From a virus, in IMG/VR virus record IMGVR_UViG_3300044636_000739, positions 1 to 27,746 of that record: a DNA stretch of 27,746 bases; one strand, given 5' to 3'. The position numbers and the translations under genes are program-made. The notes under the pieces were generated by a model. It was not told the origin of the DNA. It ran no database searches and saw only the letters and a list, made by a program, of their open reading frames with translations. Positions 22,520 through 27,735 of this stretch are shown here, piece after piece. The stretch's first letter is position 1. Each line of letters begins with the position of its first letter.

Positions 22520-22741
22520 TCAGACTTGAGCGTCCTCGCAGATGTTTTTCTTGAGCCAGCGGCCGATTTTCTTCGCGGCCTGCTCGTGCGACGTGATCTT
22601 GCCGGCGAACACGTCGGCGATCACCCACGCGATGCACTCGTCGAGAATCAGGTCTGCCGTGGGGTCGACCCCCCTATAGAAGCGACAGTCTTGTCGAACG
22701 ATCCGTCGAAACTCTTGGACTGACTGCGGCGCGGTTTTCAT
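22520..22741 (-). CDS. 73-aa protein of unknown function, upstream of integrase
   Basis: This is a short helical protein with ATG at 22741 and a good ribosome binding site on the minus strand (GGAGGG, about 6 bases before the start). The visible order is SVQEFRRIVRQDCRFYRG, a hydrophobic helix LILDECIAWVIADVFAG, then a charged helix EQAAKKIGRWLKKN and ending CEDAQV. I recognise no family. It is transcribed ahead of the integrase, in the position of small lysogeny regulators, but has no clear HTH. A TTGACA box upstream supports expression from the divergent control region. Confidence 0.65.
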   Translation of the reverse strand: MKTAPQSVQEFRRIVRQDCRFYRGVDPTADLILDECIAWVIADVFAGKITSHEQAAKKIGRWLKKNICEDAQV

Positions 22742-22794
22742 TGGTGTCCCTCCGTGAGCTACCGGCCCGGGGAGCGTCCCTCAGGCCCACCAGA

Positions 22795-22823
22795 AGAATC
22801 CTGTCCCCGCCATTATTTGTCAA
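22795..22823 (-). promoter_or_regulatory. Candidate sigma-70-like promoter for the minus-strand genes
   Basis: On the minus strand, TTGACA (complement of 22818-22823) is followed 17 bases later by GATTCT (complement of 22795-22800). The -35 box is perfect and the spacing ideal; the -10 box matches TATAAT at only 3 of 6 bases. A transcript would begin about 50 bases before ATG 22741. It faces the divergent gene at 22896 across a terminator. Confidence 0.4.
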
Positions 22824-22830
22824 ACGAAAT

Positions 22831-22861
22831 CCGGGGTTTCGCGGTGAAACCCCGGTTTTTT
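22831..22861 (+). terminator. Strong intrinsic terminator in the control region
   Basis: CCGGGGTTTC (22831-22840), loop GCGGT, GAAACCCCGG (22846-22855) and TTTTTT (22856-22861) make a textbook plus-strand Rho-independent terminator with a perfect 10-bp stem. The nearest plus-strand gene upstream ends at 21418, with the minus-strand integrase block in between. It therefore either insulates the next gene from antisense read-through or ends a short plus-strand RNA made in this control region. Confidence 0.85.
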
Positions 22862-22869
22862 AGTAGGAA

Positions 22870-22879
22870 AGTACGGATG
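22870..22879 (+). promoter_or_regulatory. AGTACGGATG motif after terminator, before double-HTH gene
   Basis: An exact copy of the repeated motif lies 9 bases after the terminator T-run and 16 bases before ATG 22896. AAGGAGG follows immediately at 22880-22886. Because transcription arriving from upstream would stop at the terminator, expression of the downstream gene requires a start in this short space. The motif is the obvious candidate core element. Confidence 0.55.
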
Positions 22880-22895
22880 CAAGGAGGGGCAGCAG

Positions 22896-23366
22896 ATGGC
22901 TTTTCACCGACCCGTGTCTATTTCAGAGGCCGCCGACCTGATGGGCTTGACTAAGAGCGGCGTGATCAAGGCAATTGCCACCAAGAGACTTGTCGCGGTC
23001 GCCCTCAGCGGGAGGGGGCTGATGCTCAGCCACGAGCAATGCTCAGGCAAGAAGTTCGACGAGGCCGAGTTCAGGAAGCTCTGCAAGAAGTTCGTGTCGG
23101 TCCCTGAGGCATGCGACATCGTCTACAAGACGGATTCGATGGTCATGCGAGACCTGAGAGCGGGAAGGATTGCCGGGTTCCGCTTGAACGGCAAAGCGTG
23201 GGCCGTCGACAAGCGGTCGGCCGAGCAAGAGTTCGCCGACTATCTCTCTCAGCCACAGCGACGCGGCCAGCCTCGCCGAGTTGGTGACACGAGGTCGCCT
23301 CGTCACCTCCGGAAAAAGCCCTTGACCAAAAAGACGACGCCGGTACGATCTCGTCGCGGCAAGTGA
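22896..23366 (+). CDS. Double helix-turn-helix DNA-binding protein (excisionase-like)
   Basis: This 156-aa protein has two HTH units of the excisionase/MerR-like winged type. The first spans residues 7-35 (VSISEAADLMGLTKSGVIKA) and the second 67-105 (VSVPEACDIVYKTDSMVMRD, then IAGFRLNGKAWAVD). Both start with VS-x-xEA and end in a wing-like 'R..F...GK.W.V' or 'RLVAV' turn. A strongly basic tail (residues 121-156) could also contact DNA. A perfect ribosome binding site AAGGAGG lies about 9 bases before the ATG. Being divergent from the integrase block and next to the control region, it could be the recombination directionality factor or a lysogeny/early regulator. The choice between these is inference. 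Confidence 0.72.
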   Translation: MAFHRPVSISEAADLMGLTKSGVIKAIATKRLVAVALSGRGLMLSHEQCSGKKFDEAEFRKLCKKFVSVPEACDIVYKTDSMVMRDLRAGRIAGFRLNGKAWAVDKRSAEQEFADYLSQPQRRGQPRRVGDTRSPRHLRKKPLTKKTTPVRSRRGK

Positions 23367-23381
23367 CTGCCGCCTCTTTTT
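23356..23381 (+). terminator. Intrinsic terminator after the double-HTH gene
   Basis: GCGGCA (23356-23361), loop AGTGAC holding the TGA stop, TGCCGC (23368-23373) and then CTCTTTTT form a 6-bp perfect stem with a T-rich tail. It overlaps the end of the gene, a common compact arrangement. It should separate the HTH gene transcript from the DUF3310 gene, with the repeated 9-mer motif starting 10 bases further on. Confidence 0.7.
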
Positions 23382-23390
23382 GCTCTGCAC

Positions 23391-23400
23391 AGTACGGATG
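23391..23400 (+). promoter_or_regulatory. AGTACGGATG motif before DUF3310 gene
   Basis: This exact copy lies 10 bases after a terminator and 8 bases before ATG 23409. There is no Shine-Dalgarno sequence in the interval (CGTGTTCC). If the motif acts like a -10 element, transcription would begin within a few bases of the ATG, giving a leaderless or nearly leaderless mRNA for a run of at least a dozen overlapping genes. Confidence 0.55.
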
Positions 23401-23408
23401 CGTGTTCC

Positions 23409-23669
23409 ATGAGCAGCAACGTCGACCACCCGTCGCACTACAACAGCCACCCGGCTGGCATCGAGTGCATCGACGTCGTCGAGTGCATGAGCTTCAACGT
23501 CGGCAACGTGATCAAGTATCTGTGGCGAGCGGATCACAAGGGCCACGAGGTGGAAGACCTCCAGAAGGCCCTCTGGTATCTCCAGCGTGAGATTGCTCGT
23601 CGAGAGAAAGTACGGACACGGTCTCCTGAGTGGAAGTTCGAGGGCAAGGAGCAAGACAACTATGCGTGA
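23409..23669 (+). CDS. DUF3310 protein
   Basis: This 86-aa protein of the DUF3310 family, common in phages, shows the family signature: VDHPSHYNSHPAGIECIDVV, then NVGNVIKYLWRADHKG, EVEDLQKALWYLQREI. The N-terminal NHPSHY-like motif and the GNVIKYLWR helix are diagnostic. Members are sometimes annotated as nucleotide kinases, but I know of no proof of that activity; the fold is small and helical. It heads a tightly overlapping gene series. Its C-terminus overlaps the next gene by 8 bases and contains a partial AGTACGGA at 23609. Confidence 0.9.
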   Translation: MSSNVDHPSHYNSHPAGIECIDVVECMSFNVGNVIKYLWRADHKGHEVEDLQKALWYLQREIARREKVRTRSPEWKFEGKEQDNYA

Positions 23670-23868
23670 GTTCGTTGTGTCTTCGCTCGTGACCGTGTGC
23701 TGCCTCGCTCTGGAGGTCTTCCTGTTGTCGATCGGGTGGAACCTGTCCCGCACGCTCTTCGTCGGGGTGCCAGAAATGCACCTCGGCGAAGCCGTGGGGC
23801 TGTTCGTTTTCTTCAAGATCGTGGGCCTTCAGTTTCGGCCGCCACTCCGCGTCACGCTGCCGAAATGA
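23662..23868 (+). CDS. Small membrane protein, two predicted TM helices
   Basis: This 68-aa protein starts at ATG 23662, inside the end of the DUF3310 gene. Residues 3-26 (EFVVSSLVTVCCLALEVFLL and following) form a clear membrane helix. Residues about 43-60 (HLGEAVGLFVFFKIVGLQFR) form a second. A 'GEAVGL' turn before the second helix is seen in many small phage membrane proteins of unknown role. It ends ATGA into the next small membrane protein. A holin-like or superinfection function is possible, but nothing in the sequence proves it. Confidence 0.7.
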   Translation: MREFVVSSLVTVCCLALEVFLLSIGWNLSRTLFVGVPEMHLGEAVGLFVFFKIVGLQFRPPLRVTLPK

Positions 23869-23978
23869 TGGCTGAAATCCTCAACCTGATCGACGGCCTG
23901 CCGCACGAAGCGTGGCTGATTTGTCTTCTGATTGTCTCAATGCTTGCATGGAGGTTTGACGGTGCTGGATCTCGTTGA
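23865..23978 (+). CDS. 37-aa single-TM protein
   Basis: This very small protein starts at ATG 23865, overlapping the previous stop (ATGA), with a second ATG next in frame. It contains one hydrophobic helix (HEAWLICLLIVSMLAWRF) flanked by an acidic N-terminus and a short basic C-terminus. It overlaps the start of the MazG-like gene by 17 bases. Its coding status is supported by the coupled start and the clean hydrophobic pattern, but a translated peptide is not proven. Confidence 0.5.
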   Translation: MMAEILNLIDGLPHEAWLICLLIVSMLAWRFDGAGSR

Positions 23979-24261
23979 AAAAGTCGAGCGATGGGCGACC
24001 GATCGCCAGATCATCGCGAATAGCACGCCGATGGCTCAGCTTCTCAAGAGCCTCTCGGAGATGGGCGAGCTTGCCGACGCCACCTTGAAGAACGACCGCG
24101 ACGGGATCGTCGACGGCGTCGGCGACGTCCTCGTGACTCTGATCCTCTACGCGAGGCTACAGGGCATTCACATCGAGGACTGCCTCGCGACCGCGTACCA
24201 CACGATCAAGGACCGCAGGGGGCGGCTCACTCCCGAGGGCGTGTTCGTCAAGGAGTCGTGA
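23962..24261 (+). CDS. MazG-like nucleotide pyrophosphohydrolase
   Basis: This 99-aa all-alpha NTP-PPase-like protein starts at GTG 23962, chosen because GGAGG lies at 23950-23954. The ATG at 23932 would place the ribosome binding site inside the gene. The metal-binding pattern is EMGELADA (E33, E36) followed by DGVGDVLVTLIL (D51, D55), then GIHIEDCLATAYHTIKDRRG, the usual MazG-like ending. Such enzymes hydrolyse (d)NTPs to monophosphates. In phages they are thought to reshape nucleotide pools or lower ppGpp signalling. Together with dCMP deaminase and the DUF5664 protein it forms a nucleotide-pool theme, though they are separated by the integrase block. Confidence 0.85.
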   Translation: MLDLVEKVERWATDRQIIANSTPMAQLLKSLSEMGELADATLKNDRDGIVDGVGDVLVTLILYARLQGIHIEDCLATAYHTIKDRRGRLTPEGVFVKES

Positions 24262-24803
24262 TGAACAACTCCGTTCGATTCTTTCCCTACTGGAACCCAA
24301 GCGACATCCGTCAGGTGGTTGGGCTGCTCACGATGGTGAACGCCGTATTCGAGCAGAACCCAGCGGCGTCTCGGTGGATCGAGATCGGCTCGCTGAACGG
24401 CGAGTCGGCGACGTTGTTCTTGGGGTTCCCTCAGATCAAGAAGCTCCAGCTTGTCGAGCAGTCGAAGCGTCACGCAGAGGCCCTGAGGACTAGATTCGTC
24501 TGGCCGATCGCCGAGGGGCGGTGCGAGGTGTACGCGACCTACTCGACGAGCTTTGCGTCGACGGTGGAGAGCGAGAGCGTCGACGTCGTCTACATCGACG
24601 GCTCGCACAAGTACGAGGACGTGGTGAAGGACATCGAGTCTTTCTGGCCGACGGTCGACGTCGGCGGGTTTCTGTGCGGCCACGACTACATGAGGGACTG
24701 GCCGGGAGTGACGAAGGCGGTCGACGAGTTCGTGAGCGGGCACGCCCTCTCGCGGCCGAGGCGATTCGAGGATGGAAGCTGGCTCATTTCCAAGGAGGGG
24801 TGA
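24261..24803 (+). CDS. Class I SAM-dependent methyltransferase (Methyltransf_24 type)
   Basis: This 180-aa Rossmann-fold methyltransferase starts at ATG 24261, sharing one base with the MazG stop and 6 bases after AAGGAG. Motif I is IEIGSLNGESA (residues 40-50), the adenosine-binding acidic residue is probably E66 in LQLVEQS, and the DGSHKYEDV motif (113-121) followed by GGFLCGHDY (136-143) is typical of the family. In this family HDY and the preceding D bind metal in O-methyltransferase relatives. Phage members often sit near glycosyltransferases and may methylate sugars. DNA or protein targets are also possible. It lacks DPPY/NPPY, so adenine or N4-cytosine DNA methylation is unlikely. Confidence 0.82.
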   Translation: MNNSVRFFPYWNPSDIRQVVGLLTMVNAVFEQNPAASRWIEIGSLNGESATLFLGFPQIKKLQLVEQSKRHAEALRTRFVWPIAEGRCEVYATYSTSFASTVESESVDVVYIDGSHKYEDVVKDIESFWPTVDVGGFLCGHDYMRDWPGVTKAVDEFVSGHALSRPRRFEDGSWLISKEG

Positions 24804-25087
24804 TGGCAATTCAGAACAAGAAGCGTCGTCAGATCGACGTGCCGATGCTGTTTCGACTGTGGACGGACAAGACTCTTGAGGTTCGCGAGATCGCGTCGCG
24901 ACTCGACGTCTCGTCCAGCACCGTACTCAAAGAGGCGTCGAGGCGGGGCCTGCCGAAGAGGCGTCGGCAAGTCACGACGAAGCTGTTCGACGACTCTGAG
25001 CCGACGCCGGAGATGATCGCCGAGTACGAGCGTCGCAAGGCCGAGGTCAAGGCGAAGCACTTCGCAGACATGAGGAGCAAGGCATGA
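24803..25087 (+). CDS. Small helix-turn-helix protein
   Basis: This 94-aa protein starts at ATG 24803 after AAGGAGGGG (about 24792-24799), overlapping the methyltransferase stop by 1 base. The segment MLFRLWTDKTLEVREIASRL followed by DVSSSTVLKEASRRGLPKR is a classical HTH of the homeodomain-like/sigma-region-4 type. The C-terminal tail TPEMIAEYERRKAEVKAKHF is a charged helix. Similar short HTH proteins occur in many phages. It could be a transcription factor, but the target is unknown. It couples to the next gene through ATGA. Confidence 0.75.
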   Translation: MAIQNKKRRQIDVPMLFRLWTDKTLEVREIASRLDVSSSTVLKEASRRGLPKRRRQVTTKLFDDSEPTPEMIAEYERRKAEVKAKHFADMRSKA

Positions 25088-25497
25088 TCAGAAGAGACTT
25101 TTTCAAGACGCTCCTCGCCGCGACCGCCGGCCTCGCCGCGTCGCGGGCAGGGGCGGCCCTGCCCTCAGCGGCACCGCCGAAGCCGGAGAGGGAGTGGGAG
25201 AAGCAGATCGCCGAGATGCTCAAGAAGTGTGTCGTGGTCGGCATCCAGCAACACGCGACCCTCGACGGCCCGACCTACTGGGAGGTCGAGTACATCTACG
25301 ATCCCGACAAAAAATGGCGAGGCGCGAGGCTCAACGACGAACTGAAGCGGTCCATGCCGGCGAAGGCTGGCATGAGGGACGTCACAGTCACGGCCGAGGC
25401 TTCGAGAGCTTCGGACACTCTGTTCAACGACTGGGGCATCCGCCTGACTGACGACGAGCCTGAGTACCACATCACCGTGACATGGGTAACGGCATGA
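25084..25497 (+). CDS. Putative exported protein with Tat-like signal
   Basis: This 137-aa protein begins with RRDFFKTLLAATAGLAASRA, a twin-arginine followed by a moderately hydrophobic stretch and an Ala-x-Ala site near AGAALPSA (residues about 21-28). This strongly resembles a Tat signal peptide. The mature part is a mixed alpha/beta domain of about 110 residues (KCVVVGIQQHATLDGPTYWE, DVTVTAEASRASDTLFNDWG, YHITVTWVTA) that I do not recognise. It starts with an ATGA overlap. A secreted phage protein could act at the host envelope. Alternatively the arginine pair may be coincidental and the segment a membrane anchor. Confidence 0.6.
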   Translation: MIRRDFFKTLLAATAGLAASRAGAALPSAAPPKPEREWEKQIAEMLKKCVVVGIQQHATLDGPTYWEVEYIYDPDKKWRGARLNDELKRSMPAKAGMRDVTVTAEASRASDTLFNDWGIRLTDDEPEYHITVTWVTA

Positions 25498-25787
25498 GTA
25501 ACGGCGACCGCGAATTCTTCGGCATCCTCGCCGGTGTCATCCTTGTCATCGCAGTGATGCTCGTCGCGATGATAATTGCCTCCAATCGCCCTGAGCCGGC
25601 CGTCCGCGACCTCACTGAGAGCTACGCCATGCCGCCGCACCTCGCCGGCTGCAAGGTTTTCTTGCTCCTCCCGAAGGGGCACGGCAGAGGGCTCTACGTC
25701 GTGACCGACGGCGAGCGGCCACTCGCGACCTCGTGGGATGAAGTCCACTCGAAGCACACTGAGCGGGTGACGGTGGAGACGCCATGA
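25494..25787 (+). CDS. Single-pass membrane protein of unknown function
   Basis: This 97-aa protein starts at ATG 25494, overlapping the previous stop (ATGA). Another in-frame ATG lies at 25482 but has poorer coupling. Residues about 8-30 (FFGILAGVILVIAVMLVAMI) form one membrane helix, with a short polar N-terminus. The remaining 65 residues are soluble and contain VFLLLPKGHGRGLYVVTDGE, possibly a small beta domain. No family is recognised. Topology would place the soluble part outside the cytoplasm or inside depending on orientation. It lies beside the Tat-signal protein, so the two may work together at the envelope. Confidence 0.6.
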   Translation: MSNGDREFFGILAGVILVIAVMLVAMIIASNRPEPAVRDLTESYAMPPHLAGCKVFLLLPKGHGRGLYVVTDGERPLATSWDEVHSKHTERVTVETP

Positions 25788-26236
25788 GCGACATCGCAAG
25801 AGACCTACGCGCCGCAGCCTACGTCCTGCTTGAGTGCCCTGAACACGCAGAGACGGTTGACGGCGGTGTCTTGGTCAATCTGCACAAGCGGGCCGACGAG
25901 TTGAATGCCGCCGCCGACGAGATCGAGCGTCTGCGTGCGATGCTGCTGTCGGCGGAAGAGCCGGCCGCGTGGGCGGTCACGATGGGGGACGGCTCTACCT
26001 ACGAAGCGTTCGCCGCTCACCAGCGTGGCGAGGCTGAGGCGCTTGCGAACGAGTGTCGATTTGGGAACAAGAGCTTACCTCTCCCTCTGGCTCCGCTGTA
26101 TCTGCGAACGCAGCCCGCGCTCACAGCCGAGGAGCGAAAGACGATTGAGTGGTTTTCGCGGTTGTCGTATGGCGATGGCGGCCCATTGCCAACTTACTGC
26201 GCCACGCTCCGCGCCATGCTGGAGAGAACCAAGTGA
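25784..26236 (+). CDS. Hypothetical phage protein with helical N-terminus
   Basis: This 150-aa protein is coupled to the previous gene by ATGA. The first 60 residues are helical (LHKRADELNAAADEIERLRA and onward), consistent with a coiled coil. The middle has the pattern WAVTMGDGSTYEAFAAHQRG, then a short strand PLPLAPLYLRTQPAL. The end is EERKTIEWFSRL plus a conserved-looking CATLRAMLERTK. That C-terminal TLRxxLxRTK ending reappears in another frame at the end of the 27341 gene, which suggests a shared tail module. Function unknown. Confidence 0.6.
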   Translation: MSDIARDLRAAAYVLLECPEHAETVDGGVLVNLHKRADELNAAADEIERLRAMLLSAEEPAAWAVTMGDGSTYEAFAAHQRGEAEALANECRFGNKSLPLPLAPLYLRTQPALTAEERKTIEWFSRLSYGDGGPLPTYCATLRAMLERTK

Positions 26237-26649
26237 CTGACCGCGACACGTTCGCCGCAGCGGCGTTGACGGGGCTGCTGGCCCAAGGCGATGACGGCTC
26301 GTTCTCGGAGGAGTCCTACGTCCGCTCTGCCTACCGATGGGCCGACGCCATGCTCCGCGAGCGTGAGCAAACAAAAGAAAAAGACGCCAGTTTTTCTTGC
26401 ACGAATCATGACGCCGCGCCGGCGGCGACAGCCCGTACAGATGCCGACAGGGCCCGCACTGATAAAGCGGCCACCCGACCCGGCGAGGGCACCGGCGATA
26501 TTCCAGATTCCAGAACGCGACTCTCCGAAGCCGAGATCGACGCTATTGAGCGTGTGGTCGAGGACGGCAGAATCGCCAGCATGAGCATCTACGGCGTAAT
26601 GCGGTCGCTGCTCGTCAGGGTGCGGCCGGAGTGGGAGGCGAAGCCATGA
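26233..26649 (+). CDS. Hypothetical protein with disordered linker
   Basis: This 138-aa protein starts at GTG 26233, overlapping the previous stop (GTGA). The N-terminal 45 residues (DRDTFAAAALTGLLAQGDDG, then SYVRSAYRWADAMLRERE) form two helices in a pattern I believe recurs in phage accessory genes. A low-complexity, Ala/Thr/Asp-rich linker follows (about residues 50-95). The last 35 residues form a small helical unit (EAEIDAIERVVEDGRIAS, then MRSLLVRVRPEWE). The unlike halves suggest a two-part protein. Role unknown. It couples to the next gene by ATGA. Confidence 0.55.
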   Translation: MTDRDTFAAAALTGLLAQGDDGSFSEESYVRSAYRWADAMLREREQTKEKDASFSCTNHDAAPAATARTDADRARTDKAATRPGEGTGDIPDSRTRLSEAEIDAIERVVEDGRIASMSIYGVMRSLLVRVRPEWEAKP

Positions 26650-27344
26650 GTATCCAGTCCCGAGCCACTCGCCCCACATCCCTAAGCGACTTCGGTCGCG
26701 TCGGTGCCGTTCCTGAATTGGTTCGCGTCTTGGTGTTGTCGCCACCATCCCGAGAGCAGCATGTCCTTCGGATGCTTATTCGCAGGCCATACGAAGGGCT
26801 TCGTCTGCCGCATGAACTGCAATGGGTGTTGCCGCTGGTTGGCGTAGCAGAGTCGCGTCAGGCAGTCATTGCAAGGCACCCATTTCTGTATCTGACGGTT
26901 CGCAACGGAGTCGTCGCGAGCGTCGGGGACGACAGGTGGCATGTCGATGGGTTCTCCATGCAGTACCACCATCTGCCAGAGCAGAACTACACATGGACCG
27001 ACTACGCAGGCACCGAATACTACGACGGACCGTGCGAGATACCCGACGACTTCGATCCGTTTCGGCACAACCTACACAGCTACATCCAGACACAAGTCAA
27101 TCCGGCCAAGGTTCGCCGCACGCTCCCCTACTACGCTTACGTCATGGACCCGTATGTGATCCATCGTCGACCCCCGGAAACGTCGGGGCGGCGGCGGTGT
27201 TTTGTGCGTCTCTCCTACACGCCAATAGAGATTGCTGACAGAAACAACACGCCAAACCCGCTTCTGCCGACGAACTACACGCGAGACGGCGTCAAGGACT
27301 TCCGAGACGCGCTGGTAAGGTACGAAGAGGATGTTAGAGCATGA
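26646..27344 (+). CDS. Putative Fe(II)/2-oxoglutarate-dependent oxygenase-like protein
   Basis: This 232-aa protein starts at ATG 26646 (ATGA overlap). The layout suggests a double-stranded beta-helix. A WHVDGFSMQYHHLPEQNYTW segment supplies H99-x-D101 of a possible facial triad. The distal metal ligand would be H173 in DPYVIHRRPPE, and an Arg for the 2-oxoglutarate carboxylate could be R183 or R188 in GRRRCFVRLSYTP, 10-15 residues later as expected. The N-terminal 90 residues are a mixed region with LYLTVRNGVVASVGDD before the triad. The fit is by motif only, and related cupins would look similar. In phages such enzymes can hydroxylate nucleobases, proteins or small molecules. No substrate clue is present. 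Confidence 0.5.
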   Translation: MSIQSRATRPTSLSDFGRVGAVPELVRVLVLSPPSREQHVLRMLIRRPYEGLRLPHELQWVLPLVGVAESRQAVIARHPFLYLTVRNGVVASVGDDRWHVDGFSMQYHHLPEQNYTWTDYAGTEYYDGPCEIPDDFDPFRHNLHSYIQTQVNPAKVRRTLPYYAYVMDPYVIHRRPPETSGRRRCFVRLSYTPIEIADRNNTPNPLLPTNYTRDGVKDFRDALVRYEEDVRA

Positions 27345-27694
27345 CACGCGAAATCGGCCCCGAACTCGTCGCCCGCATCCGGCACGTTGCCGACAGCCTA
27401 GAGGCTATCGCGCGTGGCGAGGTCGATAGCCCGCAGCCTTTCATCGCCGCGTACGCGGTGTACCTCAACGGCGTCTACGACTCGTCATACGGCCCTGACG
27501 CGATTGATGAGGCGATGGAGATCGCCGCCGACTGCAACGGCGAGGTGGTGCCGCTCTACCGTACACCGCAGACGCACGCTACACCGAGCGAGGGTACACG
27601 GCAGGAGCGGTGTACACTCACGCGCCAAGGCGCGGCTGCGAACTGCGTATGTGCCGGACGACGAGACTGCCGCTACGCTGCGCGGTCTTCTTGA
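27341..27694 (+). CDS. Hypothetical protein, possibly frameshifted near its end
   Basis: This 117-aa protein starts at ATG 27341, overlapping the previous stop (ATGA). Its first 75 residues look natural: a helix LVARIRHVADSLEAIARGE, then FIAAYAVYLNGVYDSSYGPD, a helix DEAMEIAADCNG and EVVPLYRT, a small alpha/beta unit. The last 30 residues (ending CVCAGRRDCRYAARSS) look unnatural. In the +1 frame the bases up to 27707 encode VPDDETAATLRGLLDRTK, resembling the TLRAMLERTK end of the gene at 25784. A single-base change around 27580-27650 could have moved the frame. Function unknown. Confidence 0.5.
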   Translation: MTREIGPELVARIRHVADSLEAIARGEVDSPQPFIAAYAVYLNGVYDSSYGPDAIDEAMEIAADCNGEVVPLYRTPQTHATPSEGTRQERCTLTRQGAAANCVCAGRRDCRYAARSS

Positions 27695-27735
27695 TCGGAC
27701 GAAGTGAGAACGTGAAGGATCAGGAGCGGCGAACG

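Noticed and set aside
22362-22637. In-frame extension of the integrase to 395 aa
   Set aside because: The added 92 residues are Arg/Pro-rich and cross two perfect hairpins and the neighbouring 73-aa gene. The ATG at 22361 has a ribosome binding site and gives the usual integrase length.
23043-23816. A 257-aa minus-strand open frame across the HTH, DUF3310 and membrane protein genes
   Set aside because: Three plus-strand genes with ribosome binding sites, coupled starts and recognisable motifs occupy the same bases. The minus frame is Arg/Leu/Val-rich shadow sequence typical of GC-rich DNA.
20350-24261. A base-substituted (2-aminoadenine type) genome
   Set aside because: Although DUF5664-like, dCMP deaminase and MazG-like genes are present, no PurZ-like or DatZ-like gene or thymidylate synthase is visible, so the claim is not supported by this window.
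24261-24803. A DNA adenine or N4-cytosine methyltransferase
   Set aside because: The D/N/S-PP-Y/F catalytic motif is absent. The DGSHKYEDV and GHDY motifs fit the small-molecule or sugar O-methyltransferase type.
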